A DNA stretch of 64,000 nucleotides from Trichosphaerium sp. ATCC 40318 (lineage: Eukaryota; Discosea; Flabellinia; Trichosidae): positions 235,363 through 299,362 of the forward strand of contig JALMLS010000149.1 in assembly GCA_038496445.1 (NCBI GenBank), written 5' to 3'. The position numbers were made by a program, and so were the translations under genes. The stretch's first letter is position 1; each line of letters opens with the position of its first letter. The notes below the pieces were generated by a model. That model saw only the letters and a list, made by a program, of their open reading frames with translations, had not been told where the DNA came from and did no database searches. Positions 46,527 through 60,000 of this stretch are shown piece after piece.

Positions 46527-49500
46527 ATGGCGTGGAGGCAAGTACAAAAGCAGAACAACACCCGTCATGGTAAAGTGGGTTCCTCCCGGCCGGTTTCCGC
46601 TCAAAGCGGCTCTATCGCGTCTAACCCATTTATGCTGGCAAACAAGACCCAAAAATCATCAAACACAGCACCCAAAAGACCTTCATCGAGCTATCGTCCC
46701 AAACCATCATCAAAATTGCCTAGTTTTGGTTTTAGATCTAAATCAACTCCAAATAACGCCAAAAGAGCCAGCCTTCCAAATTCTCCCAAACGATCACCAG
46801 TTCAACCGAAACGCGTAACGCCTGCGCCATCATCTTCATTTCGTTCAATGTTCAACCGTAATGGAAACGGAAACTCTGCCACAGCAAGACCAAAAACAAC
46901 AAACGTCACTAAAACTTCAAAGAACAAGTTCTCGCCTTTGAAGGCTATTAAGCAAGTGGCTACGCAATATAAAGGAAGTGCAGTGTACAAGGATGAGCCA
47001 AACATTGACAAGCAGCTTCTAACTCAAATTAACGATCTATACAAGTTTGTAACGAAAAACGACGGTACAAATGACACCTCCGAACCTCGCCCGTTAAATA
47101 AAAATTTATTACAGGTTCTTCTTTAAAGTTAGGTCAGAAATTAGAGGGTACGCATTATTATGTTATCGGCGTAAGTTACGTACGTGTTTTGTAGAGTTGT
47201 TTCAGTCCGAAGATGAAAAGGTATACAACAACACTATTTACTTTGGGAATACGCTTCTTTCAAAGTCACAAGGTACATTGTCCATGTTAAAACCCATTTC
47301 GCGTCAGAAAAAGTGTTCATTTTTTTTGACATTTTTCTACAGCTGCTCCTGTACTTGTTGGACTTCTACTGTCGCAAAACGACACGTGTGTAGATCGTGT
47401 ACTATATGCTATTACTAATTCCGCGCGACAAGGTACGCTCCGTGACATTTCATGTATTTTTTGTTATGTTTCACTTGTTAATCGGGTTACCCTTTTGTAA
47501 AGATTTTGTCGTTGGCGAAGTATTATCTCTTGGTTTGAGCAAAGTCTTGAGTAGAATTTCTTCCCTTCCTACAATAAATAGTACTATAAAGTTTATGGTA
47601 AATTTCTTGGCCAACGGCACGTGCCATTTGTTAACAAATCATCGCTACAATATTGTAATTGATTATTTCTAGAACGTGCTATCTCGGCTCTTTTGAAGCA
47701 GTCTGGATTTCAGCATTTTGTAACAATGTTCTCAAAGGTGTGTGCATCATACTTGTATGTAATTGGTTCATTAACATAAGAAACAATAAGGCCTCAGAGG
47801 ATGAAGAGGCTTTTATTTTGTCCATCAAAGTTTTGAACAATTTAGTAGTTTACAGCGCCAAAACTGGTACGCTTAGTTGGTTTACTATTGTTTTGTGTGT
47901 TGGTCTTACTTTCGCGAAAGGTGACTCCAAAAAGAACTTTAGTTCATTTGCTACAAAGAAATTTTATATGCAGGTAAAGTCTATTTTAAAAAATGCAAAC
48001 ACGATGGAGTCAGAAGATGTTGCTTCTTTCTTGGCATCAATAGCAAATCTTGCCACTAGTAGTATGTGCAATTATATACGTCTCCACCACGCTAAACATT
48101 TATAGTACCTAATAGAGATATGATTAGAGATACAGGAAACATAGATGAATTAATGCGTATAGCTAATGACTCTAAGCTTATGAGCTATCCTCGTACATGC
48201 GAATATGTTATTATGTCTCTTGGGCATCTATTGGAAGATGGTATGTTAATACTGTTTTGCTTTTTTGTTACGTACAGCCTTTGTAACAATAACATTGTAG
48301 TTGATTGTGCAAGTATCATTATTCGTCATGAAGGCTTGCGTGTGATTATCAAGAATCTTAAATCGCAGAACGAAGACATTTTATCTGCTGCACTTGCAGC
48401 TATCATTAACTATGCTACAAAAGGTACCTTACACGTGATATTTTTTTTCAAGCAATTATTGTTTGTAATTTATTTGTTGATTTTCCTTTTTTCTAGATGG
48501 CGTTGAGAATTCTCTTCAACGGGCGGTTACTAATTCTGATTGGATGTCGCGGACTCTACCAAGTTTATTAAAATCAAAAAACGAAAAGATACGATTGAGA
48601 AGTGCTTGGGCAATATGTAATTTAACTATACATGATTCTCTTCATGAGCCTTTTGATAAGTATGGCGGATTAACAGCTGTATGTTTTCTTCCAATTAATT
48701 CTTGGGTGACTTTGTTTGTAACTCTATTTTAAGGTATTGGACGCCGCTAAGAGTGGTGACGTATCGAGTGAGGCCAAAAAGAAGATTGTAACTACTATAT
48801 ACCATCTATCAATATTTCATGATTCAATGAGGAATAAAGTGCTTGCTAAAGGTATATTATTATTATACGTACTAGCATTCATCTATATCTTAGGCGGTGT
48901 CACTGCTTTGAAGAAGGCTTTAGAGAGCCCTGTACAAATGCTTAAAGAAGAGGCAGCAAAGGCAATGGTTAATTTAACTACAGCTGAAAATTCAGAGGTA
49001 AATAGTCTGATTGGTTATTGTATCTTAACTTACATTTGTAGGAATACTTTATTAAGGAGCGTGCCATTCCACCTCTGGTTGACCTACTCAAAGATAAAAA
49101 GGCATCTCCAATAGCACATGAAGTAGCAACAGCAGCGCTTGGCAACTTAGCACTATCGGGTATTATCCATTGGTAATTCTTTATGAAGTAACTGTTCTTT
49201 GTAGAGGTCGCTGGAGAGGAAATGAGAAAAGCTGGTGTTATGGATGCTGCCCTAAGTGTCTTGCAAGATACTAAGCAAGCCAATGTTCAACAACGCTCTG
49301 CTAACTTGCTTGCTCGCTTGGCATTCAACAGTACTATTTTATCTATCCATTGTCAATGTACTAAACAAACTTAGGTAAAACACGTGAGGAGTTCCAAAAA
49401 GGTGAAGGCGAAAAAATTTTACAGGGCATAATGAGCAAATGTACTAAGAATACTCACTTGACTCAAACTTTAAAGGTCGCTCTCAACAATATGGCAGTAC

Positions 49501-52008
49501 CACGTACGTTTCAACAGTAGACAAAAGAAAAAGTTAGTATCTGACACATGATTAGACTTTGAAAACGAGTCCAAAGCTCCTGTTGTTGATGAATTTGCTG
49601 AGTTCAAAGTAAGTCTTCGACTCGCCACCAACTGGTTTTATGCTGACACAAGTGTAGGATTACGACCTAGATAGTGACTCAGAAGAAGATCCACGTCCCG
49701 TACAACAGCAGGCTCCACCTACAAGACGTGAAGCCCCTCAACCACCAGCTCCTAGTTTCCGCAAAAAACCACCATTGCGTCCAAATTCTGGGGTACCTAA
49801 GCGTCGTCCAGCACCTCTACCACCTGGTAGGCCAAAAAAGAAGGTACATTTGCATAGTGAGTGTTTATGCTAACTATAGTCAGCCTATGCCTCCAAAGAA
49901 GCCTTCTGGTATGACACCAAAACTCAGGAAGAAGTTACCTCCAATACCACCAAAGAGACCACAGAGCACGCCTCTGGGGGTACGTACACCAAAAAAAAAA
50001 GCTAGAGCAAACGTACTAGAACATGAGTTTTGGGATTGCCTTCCTAACTCCTTATTTCAAGTCAAGAGTAGAAATTGAAGACCACGCTTTGAAGCCTGAG
50101 GAATATATGGTTATGGTAAGTACATATTGCAATGTTATTACCAATAATAATGGTAACAACTCAGGATGACAGCGGTGGTAGTAGGTTTAAGACAAGAAAG
50201 TACAGCATAAAGCGAAAAGCGGAAAAGTTACTTCACAAGGTTGGATTAAAAAAAGAAAAAGAAGTAAAACCACATCAGCCAGTGTATGTTTTTGACCGTT
50301 TTGTAATTTTAAATACCTGTATTTTAAATATTATCACGTGTGTTAACATAAATAAGATCGCGAATGGACTCCAATGCAAGTGAGGATAGTATGCTTCCAT
50401 TCATGAGAGATGATCCAGACGCAATAAGGAAACGGTCCAAATCAGGTACTCACCTCTCATATAAATATCTTTAAGTATTTAATAGATCCCGCTCTACGTC
50501 CCATATTTGTTGGAGGAGAATCAAGAACAAGAAAAGTTGGCGCAAAGCCAATTCCAGCTGATGTTGATAAAGCGAAGCTTGAACGAGGTTTGTTTTTGAA
50601 ATTTTTTTGTAGTCATGTTATTTATTTTGTATTTAGCGAAGAGGCATTTTAAGCGTACAAAGATAGCTCAAGAGCTATTAAAGACAGAAGGAAACTATGT
50701 CAAAGACTTGGATATAATAATCAAAGTAAGAAAAATGAATACTTTTAGCGCCAGTAATAATTTATTTAGAAATTCATGCAACCTTTACTGCAAGCGTCTA
50801 AGATGAGTAAAACGTTTGTCAATGATAAGGATATTAATAACATATTCTCTAATGTGGAAATATTGCACAGCTACAACATGATGTTATTAACAGGTCTCAA
50901 CAGTCGTATGTCACGTTGGACAACAACAACTAAAATAGGCGATATATTCCTTTATATGGTAAGTCAGACTTTGCAGCACGTGTCTTTTATAAAAACTTTA
51001 CTTTTAACACTGTTTATGTAGACCGACTTTCTGAAGGCCTATACCGTATATGTAAACAACTATGATCATAGCCAAAGAACGCTTGTTAAATGCGCTAGCA
51101 ATAACGCTAAATTTCAAAAATTCATGCTGGTAAAACCAAACACATTTGGTTCTATTGAGATCTCATTTACCCTTCTAGAATGTCAGTTCATCGAAAGTAG
51201 TTGCTAAAGGCAACCCTCCACCAGGAATAGGGATTGAGAATTACCTGATAACTCCCATTCAGAGACCACCTCGATACCAGTTATTACTTCAAGCACGTGC
51301 TCGTGTGGTTTTTGTTTTACTAACCTTTTTGTCCTAGACTTTGATTAAAAACACTGACCCTGATCACTCTGATTATGATAATCTCGTCAAAGCGTTAGGA
51401 AAAGTGAAAGAAGTGAACCAGTTCCTAAATAGTCAAAAAGAACATTTTACAGGCGTAGTACAAATCATTGAAGTTTTGAAGAATCTTGAAGGCAACATTG
51501 ATGTATGGCTTCTCCTCTGATCCTCTAAGGAGATTAGAACCTTCGGTTTACAACTAACACTATTTTAGTCTATACTTAGACCAGATAGAAGGCTCATAGG
51601 CACATGGAATGCTGGGTAAACACCAGAATCCTTTCCGCTTTTTAGTACTGATGGTTTTTTTAGATGGGTAGATAAGACATCATCTGTGCCTTCCACCGGT
51701 CGTGTTGTCCTTTTCAATGATAGTGTCATGTATACTAAGTTTTTAAGAAAAGAGAGAGAAAGGTTGGCAGGGTTGATACCTGTAAAGTACACCAGAAAAG
51801 TTGACATCTGTCCAACGAATGGTATGTTTTGTTGAAAAAAAAACCAAGAAAACGTGCAAGTGTTTCACTTGTTAACTTTCTCGTAGCCTCTGCAGTTATA
51901 GTTCAGAATACAATGGGATCCATTGATGTGACTTTTACGTTCCAGGACATTGCGACCAAGAATGAGTTTTATGATCGTGTTAAAAAAGGGTGGAAGAATA
52001 TGAGGTAG
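46527..52008 (+). CDS. ARM-repeat RhoGEF (ARM, Pro-rich, DH-PH)
   Basis: One very long spliced gene. The N-terminus is basic and Ser/Pro-rich (KRPSSSYRPKPSSKLPSFGF). Then come about nine or ten armadillo-like helical repeats, for example LLVGLLLSQND, CVDRVLYAITNSARQ, SASFLASIANLAT, LGHLLEDDCASII, NLKSQNEDILSAALAAIINY, LRSAWAICNLTIHDSLHEPF, LKEEAAKAMVNLTTAEN and VATAALGNLAL. A proline-rich linker follows (APPTRREAPQPPAPS; LPPIPPKRPQS). The C-terminus has a DH domain (KRTKIAQELLKTEGNYVKDL, LITPIQRPPRYQLLLQTLIK) and PH-like strands (TGRVVLFNDSVMYTKFL). DH-PH activates Rho-family GTPases. The frame joins smoothly at KNDGSSLKLELFQSEDE. Its end may lie a little later (to about 52283) through extra spliced exons. 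Confidence 0.8.
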
Positions 52009-52484
52009 TTTAGTTTTGTACCCATTGTTCCTTATTGTACTTAAAAAATTCAAAAACGCAACACCAATTTGGGTTGATCCTTGTAAAATTAATGTAGAAA
52101 AAAAAAAATCAATCAAATACCATGCTATTCGTATCATTCCAATTTTACAGTGCGGTCAAAATGCATGTACTTATTTGTTTTCTGGCCCAAAAGTCAATAG
52201 TTAGCTTGAATGATACGTGCACTACTGTAAGTCTTTGTACAACCCTAGCCACTCAATGAACTAGTTTCTGCTACCATAACGCTAAAAACAAACGTTAAAG
52301 TAAAGCTACAGTCGCACAGGGTAAACAGAGTCTCGCGAGATAAAATCATACTACTAATTCCCAATCACTGTTGAATTACATTACAATGCGTCCATACAAC
52401 CCCACCAGTACATTTTATTTTATCATATACTCGGAGATTCTAACAAAACAAACTAGAAGTGCCAACAACTCAAACAACGCCACC
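52009..52484. promoter_or_regulatory. Spacer with TCTCGCGAGA palindrome
   Basis: This 0.48-kb spacer holds TCTCGCGAGA at 52331-52340, about 150 bp before the CCCH gene start. The same decamer is an activator site in animal CpG promoters (bound by BANP). Here any role is a guess. It also carries a possible 3' extension of the preceding RhoGEF gene. Confidence 0.3.
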
Positions 52485-53466
52485 ATGGCAACCTACATCT
52501 GTCCAACGTACTACGCACGTGTCAAAAGGTATAAATAGTTAATTTTTTTATAAGCCGCCAAAATAAACAATCCACGTGATAACACTATTTTCTTTAGATA
52601 AAACAAGAGCTCTTTGTTATTTTAACTTATTTGGTGGTTGTAAAAATGGTGTCACGTGTAAATTTGATCACGAACTACACTCAAATCATATAAGACCTTC
52701 TATAAACTTCGCGGAACTAACACATAAGCTTCTTGTCGTGACACAGAAACATTGCTTTTTTAACTTTCAAGGAAGATGTACAAACCCAAGCTGCCCTTAT
52801 ACACATATATTAAAGAAGGATATGCTATCTAGCCAAGAATTACAAAACTTTCAAAAGATACAACGCGGTAAGAAGCAGATAAAGGGAGGATGGCCTTATT
52901 TTGTTTCTCCTTTCCCACAACAGCAACCATACGCTACAGGACTACCACATGCCGCTAATACTGCTTCATCAGAAGCAGTTAGACAAGGTTATTACGCTTA
53001 TTACTACGGACAATCACAAGATGGCACTGCTTATTCTGCTACATCACCTACGTCCGCTTCTACGCAGAAGAGAACTTATCCTATCGGCCCATATCGTAAT
53101 TCGTATGTTGGTGTCTACAGGTACCAAGATTTCTCGATTTTTTTTTAGCACACGTGATTTTTTTTTCGCTGATAGTTTTTTGTCTCTAGTAGCTATTATG
53201 GTGTTCAAATGCAACCCTCTCCTGGGTATCCAAGTACTTATTATCCTACAACAGCTACAACATCAACTCAGGTGAAGGCAGTAGATACAAGCTTGCTTGA
53301 TAAAACGGGTGATAAAAAGGAAACTGAAGGAGTTAAGGAAGAGGCAACGCCTGTATGGAGGCCAGGAGTTAAATTAACAATGGAAGATGTGAAAAAACAT
53401 GCCAACACTTACAGTGCAGCTCAAAAAACTGAAGAGACAACAAAAAAAAAGCAACAAGCAGAATAA
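52485..53466 (+). CDS. CCCH zinc-finger protein
   Basis: It starts MATYICPTYYARVK in a Kozak-like GCCACCATGG context, then splices to CYFNLFGGCKNGVTCKFDH, a C-X6-C-X5-C-X3-H finger. A second finger-like motif is CFFNFQGRCTNPSCPYTH. The Gln/Tyr/Pro-rich middle (GYYAYYYGQSQDGTAYSATS) is disordered. The end is ATPVWRPGVKLTMEDVKKHA then a Lys/Glu-rich tail. CCCH fingers bind single-stranded RNA, often in 3' UTRs or during splicing. No catalytic domain is present. The spacing of the two fingers is unlike typical tandem TIS11 fingers. Polyadenylation-like AATAAAA lies about 45 bp after the stop. Confidence 0.75.
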
Positions 53467-54035
53467 CTTTGTAATCATACAACGAAATGAAGAGGACCTC
53501 TTCAATAAAAACATTATGGAAAAATAATACAAAATTTGATTTTAGTCGACTACAGCTAATAAATCAACTTCACTACTGGAAAAGACCAACTAAATGAGGT
53601 CATCAATTATGGCATTTGGTTGAATTCGAACTTTCTTTGTTTTACAATTTACATTGTAGCTTTTATATACTTGTTGTGTACGCTGGTGGCAGCAACAATT
53701 GTACGTGGCTTGGTTGTAGAATGGATGAGTTGTAATTGTAACAAAATGCTTACTTTATTATGTTTGTCGGTGGCGCTCGTATTCTTATTTTGTTGTACGT
53801 ACTTGCAAAGGAACATAAGTTTTTTTGACAGTTGCACTCCAACTTTCGGTTGTGCCTGGCTTAAAGATTGTACATTAAGTGGCTGAAAATTCCACAGCTT
53901 TACATTTTAAAACAGTTCCAAAAGCAAGTAGAAACAGCCAAGCGCTCTTTCTCGATGATTTGTAGGCGACGGCACTGTTCACCATTGGAATTCTGAACAA
54001 AAAGCAAACTTCATTTTACAAACCTTTGATATACG
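53467..54035. other. Intergenic with possible short minus-strand exons
   Basis: The minus strand contains MVNSAVAYKSSRKSAWLFLL (about 53925-53982) and further small open blocks near 53820 ending at a GTACGT donor. This might be a short secreted peptide gene, but the exon chain does not close convincingly, so it is not called. Confidence 0.3.
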
Positions 54036-57000
54036 ATGTCCTTGCGTAAACTATTTGATTCAGTAGGATTTACTGAAAAAGATGCTCTTCAGTATGTAGA
54101 ATTGTTCGAAGAGCACGATATCACCATTAATGAGTTGGATGAGCTTAATCACGAGTTACTGAAGGAGTTGGGGGTTAAGAAGATCGGTATTTACAGTTAA
54201 CAGTCCAATTAGTTACAAACCCTTTACTAGGCCACCGTATACGTATTCTGAAGATGGCGCCATCCAGAAATAAAGTACAACAGAATCAACCAGTCAGTAA
54301 CTCTGTACATCTCCCGCGTAGTATCACACAGCAGCTGGACCCTAATCTCGCGCTTCCTGTTACAAAGTCTCAAAGTGTATCAACCGACACCCAACCTGAG
54401 CCTGTTCTATCTCAAAATCTCATAAAAAAAGAGCCAGACAACACCTTACCACCCAAACTATCAAGCTTTCCTACAGGACAGGTAATAAGAACACCCTCCG
54501 GTCAAGCGCAAAAATTAACGCCGTTTAAGAGCGCTTCAATGCCTTGTAAAGCAGCCGTAACCGAATCACAGGTGTCCGTAAAGAAAGAAAAGCCTAGAAC
54601 ACCACTATGGTTCGAACGTTCCTCTGTCGACCCTCACCGTGTTCGTATTGTTTCGTTTTAATGCTAGAAGCGTTTATTTACTTAATTTCCCTTAGGACGT
54701 TACGCCAAGCCTTGTTACAAACTTGGGCGAGGACGCTGAGCAATACTTTATACTAGATCACAGAAAACTGAGCTGCGATGTCGTGGAACCAAAGGACGAT
54801 GAAGATAAAGCTTCAAAACCAAATCAAGGGCGTTCTTTGGAAGCATCTGATTCTTCTTCAGTTAGTTTCGATGATTCAGATGATGAGGATAGTGTTGAAG
54901 AAGTCACAGATGTACTTTGGTTTTTTTCTTGCTAAGTTTTTTTTTTGACCTTGTTCTTTCACTGTAGGCTATGGATGTCACTGATGTAGCCCAACTTCAA
55001 CTCAAAGCACCTCCGTCAAACCTCAGTAGTGGTACGTTGATTGGTTTCTTTGATAACAATTAATGACACGTGCGGTTTTTAGAGGAGGTTATTACTGTGA
55101 AGGATATTGACAAACTTGAAGAAAAAGTAAAGGCTAGCTTTAAGAATATTACACCCAGAAAACAACAATGGGAAACGGTATTCAGGCTCTTAGATGATGT
55201 TATGAAGCTACCTGGAGATAGAGTTAGCGATAAGGGTAACTACCTGATCCAACATGCAGCAGGCAAGCCAAGACAAACACGAACAACCATTAATTCTTAT
55301 TGTAGGTAGCGGAAAATCGATAACGATAGCATCTCTGGCTTATAATCTCTACCGGCTACAAGTATGTATAATTTCAAAAAACCACCGAGATATTATTGAT
55401 AATGTATTGGTTTAGACAGAGAGTGGTGAGAATATGTTCCACACAATCCTCATTCTTAATGACAGACGTCATTTGGACAAACAACTTAATACAGTTGTTA
55501 CTAGTTTCCTTCATATGCATAATGTATACGATGTTTCTCATGCAACAAATGCAAGACACTTACAACTCCTTTTAACCTCTGGATCATGGCGGTACTAACC
55601 CAGTTTTTTTTTCTAGTCAGTACTGTTTGTAACAGAACTCTATTTTTAACCTCTATGAATATTCTTTGACTTTTTTTTTTGTTTTAGTGTTGTTGTTACT
55701 ACTATTCAAAAATTTGGTCATTTGGCAATTCCTACCTTCTTCGATTCTAAGCACAGAATTGCTATCATTGCCGATGAGTGTCATAGAACGCATGTATGTA
55801 TTTTTTTGTGTTTTGTTTGGACATGTTGTTAAGTATAACAATGTTTAGGGGAAGATTGTTACAAGGCAATTACACAAGTTCCTTACTGGAGAAACACGGC
55901 AGTCTAAGCAGATCACTTACTTTAGTTTTACTTGTACACCTTCGCAAAACGCACTGGAGATGTTTGGTGTACCTGATAAAGGTCCAGAAAAGACTGTGTC
56001 TCCTTTTTACGTGTACTCAATGGAGGTAAGAGACAATTTTCCTTCAGAAAACATTTTGTTGTTGAACAACTCATGAACCTTATAGAATGCCATCAAAGAT
56101 GGCGTTATTCTGGATGTTCTATCGCATTATGCTACAGTTGGTTCTTTGACAAAATTAAAGCTAAAATCTGATGGTGAAGAGAGCAAGGTTTACAAGGCTG
56201 GTATGTTCTTTTGAAAATGCTTTTTGTTGTCCATCCATTTAACCATGATGCAAAGGTCTTGCTGCAACACGTGTATTATTAGCGCATACAAAACTTGACC
56301 AAGGCACTATCAACGCCAAGGCTTCATTTATGCTTGAGCATTATTTGGAGCAGTACACCAAACTGGCTACTCCTACGTTCATACCTAAAGCGATGGTTGT
56401 TACTGGTGGAAGAGCGCAGATTATTTTGTACAAAAAAGCGTTTGAGGACTTAATAGCAACACTACCAGAAGACCAGGTCCGTTCTTTAACGAAAACCTCC
56501 ACTGAGATCGCTTGTTTTCGTGCTTTGACTTTCTGATTTTTTTCTTATTTTAGAGATTCGGTATTGTTTGTGCCTTTACCCCATTTATTTACAAAGAAGA
56601 AGCACTATCCGAAAGAGATGTAAAGATAAATGGTTAGTACATATTTGAAGACTTTAATGTGATGGTGCGTCTTTATTTATTTTGTATTGTAGGTCCGTAT
56701 GCAAAGGATCCAGTTAGAGCCTTTAGAGCGTTACCCAATATTAAAATGGTCATTGTTGCAGAAAAGTTACGGACAGGTTTTGATGAGCCTTCATTAGCTT
56801 TTATGTACCTTGATAAGAAAATTACTGGATGTAGTGTTGTACAGACGCTTGGTAGGCTCAGCAGAGTTTGTCAGGTACTACTCAACGTCAGAAGTTGCCA
56901 TACTTTTTTTTTGCCTTCTAAACAAAATCTTTTAAGGGCAAACGACATGTTCATGTTGTTGATTTTGCAAACTCCAAATCTCAAATAGCAAGTACTTTCG

Positions 57001-60000
57001 CTAAATATTACGGTTCAACAACTCTCAAGTCCCTATGTGATGGTGAGGCCGAACCACAGATGCGACAGTTATTCCAGAAAATTATAGGTGTTCTAGGTAA
57101 TTACAAATTGGCATGTTTGGATTGGCGCTCGCCGTCCAGATTTCGCTTTTGTACTACTCCCCTTCTCACGTAATTATTAGGCGTCAAAGAAGAGAACATC
57201 CACCAGGTCATCGCTAATTTAGAACCTAGTAGTATGCGGAGATTGTTTAATCGCCTGTCTAAGTACTTTCAGTTCTGTAACAAGTAAGTATTTTCTTTTG
57301 AATTTCTCAACGGTTTTTTATTTAATTCAAGCCCTGTACTGATATCTATTTTTAGGTTACAGACTGAGATGGAAGGAGTAGATCATGCTTTCCTTCGTAA
57401 ACTACATCAGAGGATTCTAGTTGAACACGTGAAACGAAACTGTACGGATATCTTTTACCAAGCATTCCACAAAGCACTCATCTTTTTACAGTGCGAGCCA
57501 AGGCTATCTTAGATGAGATAACTGTTGATAATGTATCTGAACCAAAACTAATAAGCGAATACCCTTTATTGGATGATGTACTTGAAGTTGTGGCTAATTG
57601 CAAACACCTTCGCGTTAAAGCTAGCAAAAAAGGGGTACAAAACCAACTCAACAATTTCGTAACATATTTTCTCTTAGAGCATCATTACAATCAGGCAAGA
57701 TGACAAGGATCTTTCTCTTACACTCAAGGATATTGTACGTATTACGTGATTTACATTTCTTATTTATACTGGAGTAGGTGAGCATGGCAAATGCTTGGCA
57801 TGTTTCAACAGAACTTGATAGACATGAAGAGGATGGAGGAGATATTAAAAAAAAGCATCCTTCAACTACTCTCGAACAATTGCTCATCGCAGCAAAAGCC
57901 CTTAAGGCCAAGACAGAGACAGAGCCCACCAAAGCGCTGCCTTCTATGACTGTGCCTGATTTGAAAACATATATCGACCCTGGGGACATGCCTACGCTGG
58001 AAGACCTTAAAAATGTTTTTTCCAACCAACGCACAGAGTTGAAAAATACAATCGAAGTTTTGGCTTCTGATGTGCATGACAAGTCTGAAAAAGTACCTGA
58101 ACCTGATGCCATGGATGTAGGAGAGAATAACGTTGTTGAAGACGCTGTTGCTCCAAAAAGTATGGATAACGATCAAGTAATGACTGAAGCATTACCATCA
58201 AATGTTGAAAAGACAGGAGATGCGGATGCTAAAGATAAAGTCATGACAGACGTACTATCACTGCCTCCATCATCATTATCTCTACCTCTACCGCAACAAT
58301 CACGTCTGAAGAATATATCTGTACCTCAGCAGCCAAGTGTCACTAAAAAGCTTAACGACAGAACACCTATACATACCATACTTTCTGTACGTTCCTTTAC
58401 CCAGTAATTTTTTATTACCTTATTACATGTACCTCTTCTTCTTACACTTTCTTTAGCTCAAACGACCCAGTCACAGGATTGATAGAGAAACAGCAAAGAG
58501 AAAGTATGGTGATCACAGAACCGGTCCAATAATCCCGCCAAATTTGCCTCCTAAAAAAAAGGCTAAAGTGACTCCTCAGCCACAACCGCAACAACATATC
58601 AAAGTAGAACCTTCAGCAACAAACCCTAACTCGAGTAAACAAGCTAGAAAAGAACCAACAACACAGAACAGAAATAATACACATCTGTATCCAGCTGATG
58701 TACTAGAGATTGTAAGATCTTCAAAATGGGATGTAAGAAAAGAAGGCTTTCAGTATATTGCTGAGACTGATTGGGATAATTGGGTTCCTTTTGGTGAAGA
58801 TATTATAAGATACTTTAAAATATCACTTGAAAGCAAGGATAGCACACCAGAAGAGATAAATATGTGTTGTATGGCTATAGTATCTTTGTGTAAAGGTACG
58901 GTACATAATTTTTTAGTTCTACTTTTTTTTGAATTTTATGAGATACTTGCAACGTTCTATTATGCTTGAACTTGTTTCTATTTGCAATATTGCTCGTACT
59001 AATCGTGTATGTATTTCAATAGTCATGAGTGCATTCATGAAATTGAATTATACTGGTTGACTTTCGAGCTAACACAAAGTTGTTTTTGAAAACTGCTTTG
59101 ATCACGTGATTTTTGTTTGTTTTTTATCTACCTATGAATTTCTTTGTGCTTTCTTTCAACACATAACTAATTTGTTTTCTTTGTTTAGCTGGAATTTCGA
59201 GTAAGCATAAAGCAATGATACGTTCAGGAATGGTCCCAGCACTTTGTAGACATTTGGGAAGCATACCTTGTTCTGTTGCTGTTTTATTGGCACTGCTTCA
59301 AATTGAAACCTCCAGAACAGCAGCTACTAGACAAGTGAAGAATATAAGAGGTAAAAGATATTATAGATACAACTGTGCGCCGTTTTTGTTAACAATTGAA
59401 TGATTTTTGTTTGCTTGTGAAATGCTAAGTTGTTTAGATTCTCTTCATGTATCTTTACGTATTTGTGGTGGCTTGGAAAAACTTGTAGATATTGTAAAAC
59501 CAAATTCAAATCATCATAATGCAGCTAAAGTACATGGCATGGCGCTACTTCAGTACTCTGCCTTCAATCGTAAGTACAATCCCAGAATTATCTCAAAAAC
59601 TTTTTTATTTCTGTGTTGGTTGCTAAACAACCGTTCACCTTTAACTATTATTTGTTTCTGTTTGTATACTATCCTCTTGCTTCTTTCTCCATTATTTTTC
59701 TTTTTGACTAACGGTTATTAATAGAACAAAGTCAACCTTTGCTCGCAAGGCACTGGAAGATATGGTGTAGTTTTTTATCTTCACAAAACTTGGACAACGT
59801 AGAAAATGGATTGAGATTCTTATAAATATTGTTCGATCTATACAGAGATATATAAAGAGTAGTAGATCACGTGATCGTGGTAAAGAAGATATATTAAAGA
59901 GTATACAAGAGTATCCAAACTTGAAATCAAGGCTTAAGATATTATCTGATGCTGCACAGTTTTCAAAAAGAGCTGGTGTACTTATCAAGTTGGTTTATCC

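Noticed and set aside
57648-58201. Minus-strand frames at the end of the helicase gene
   Set aside because: Antisense to a continuous, motif-rich plus-strand coding region.
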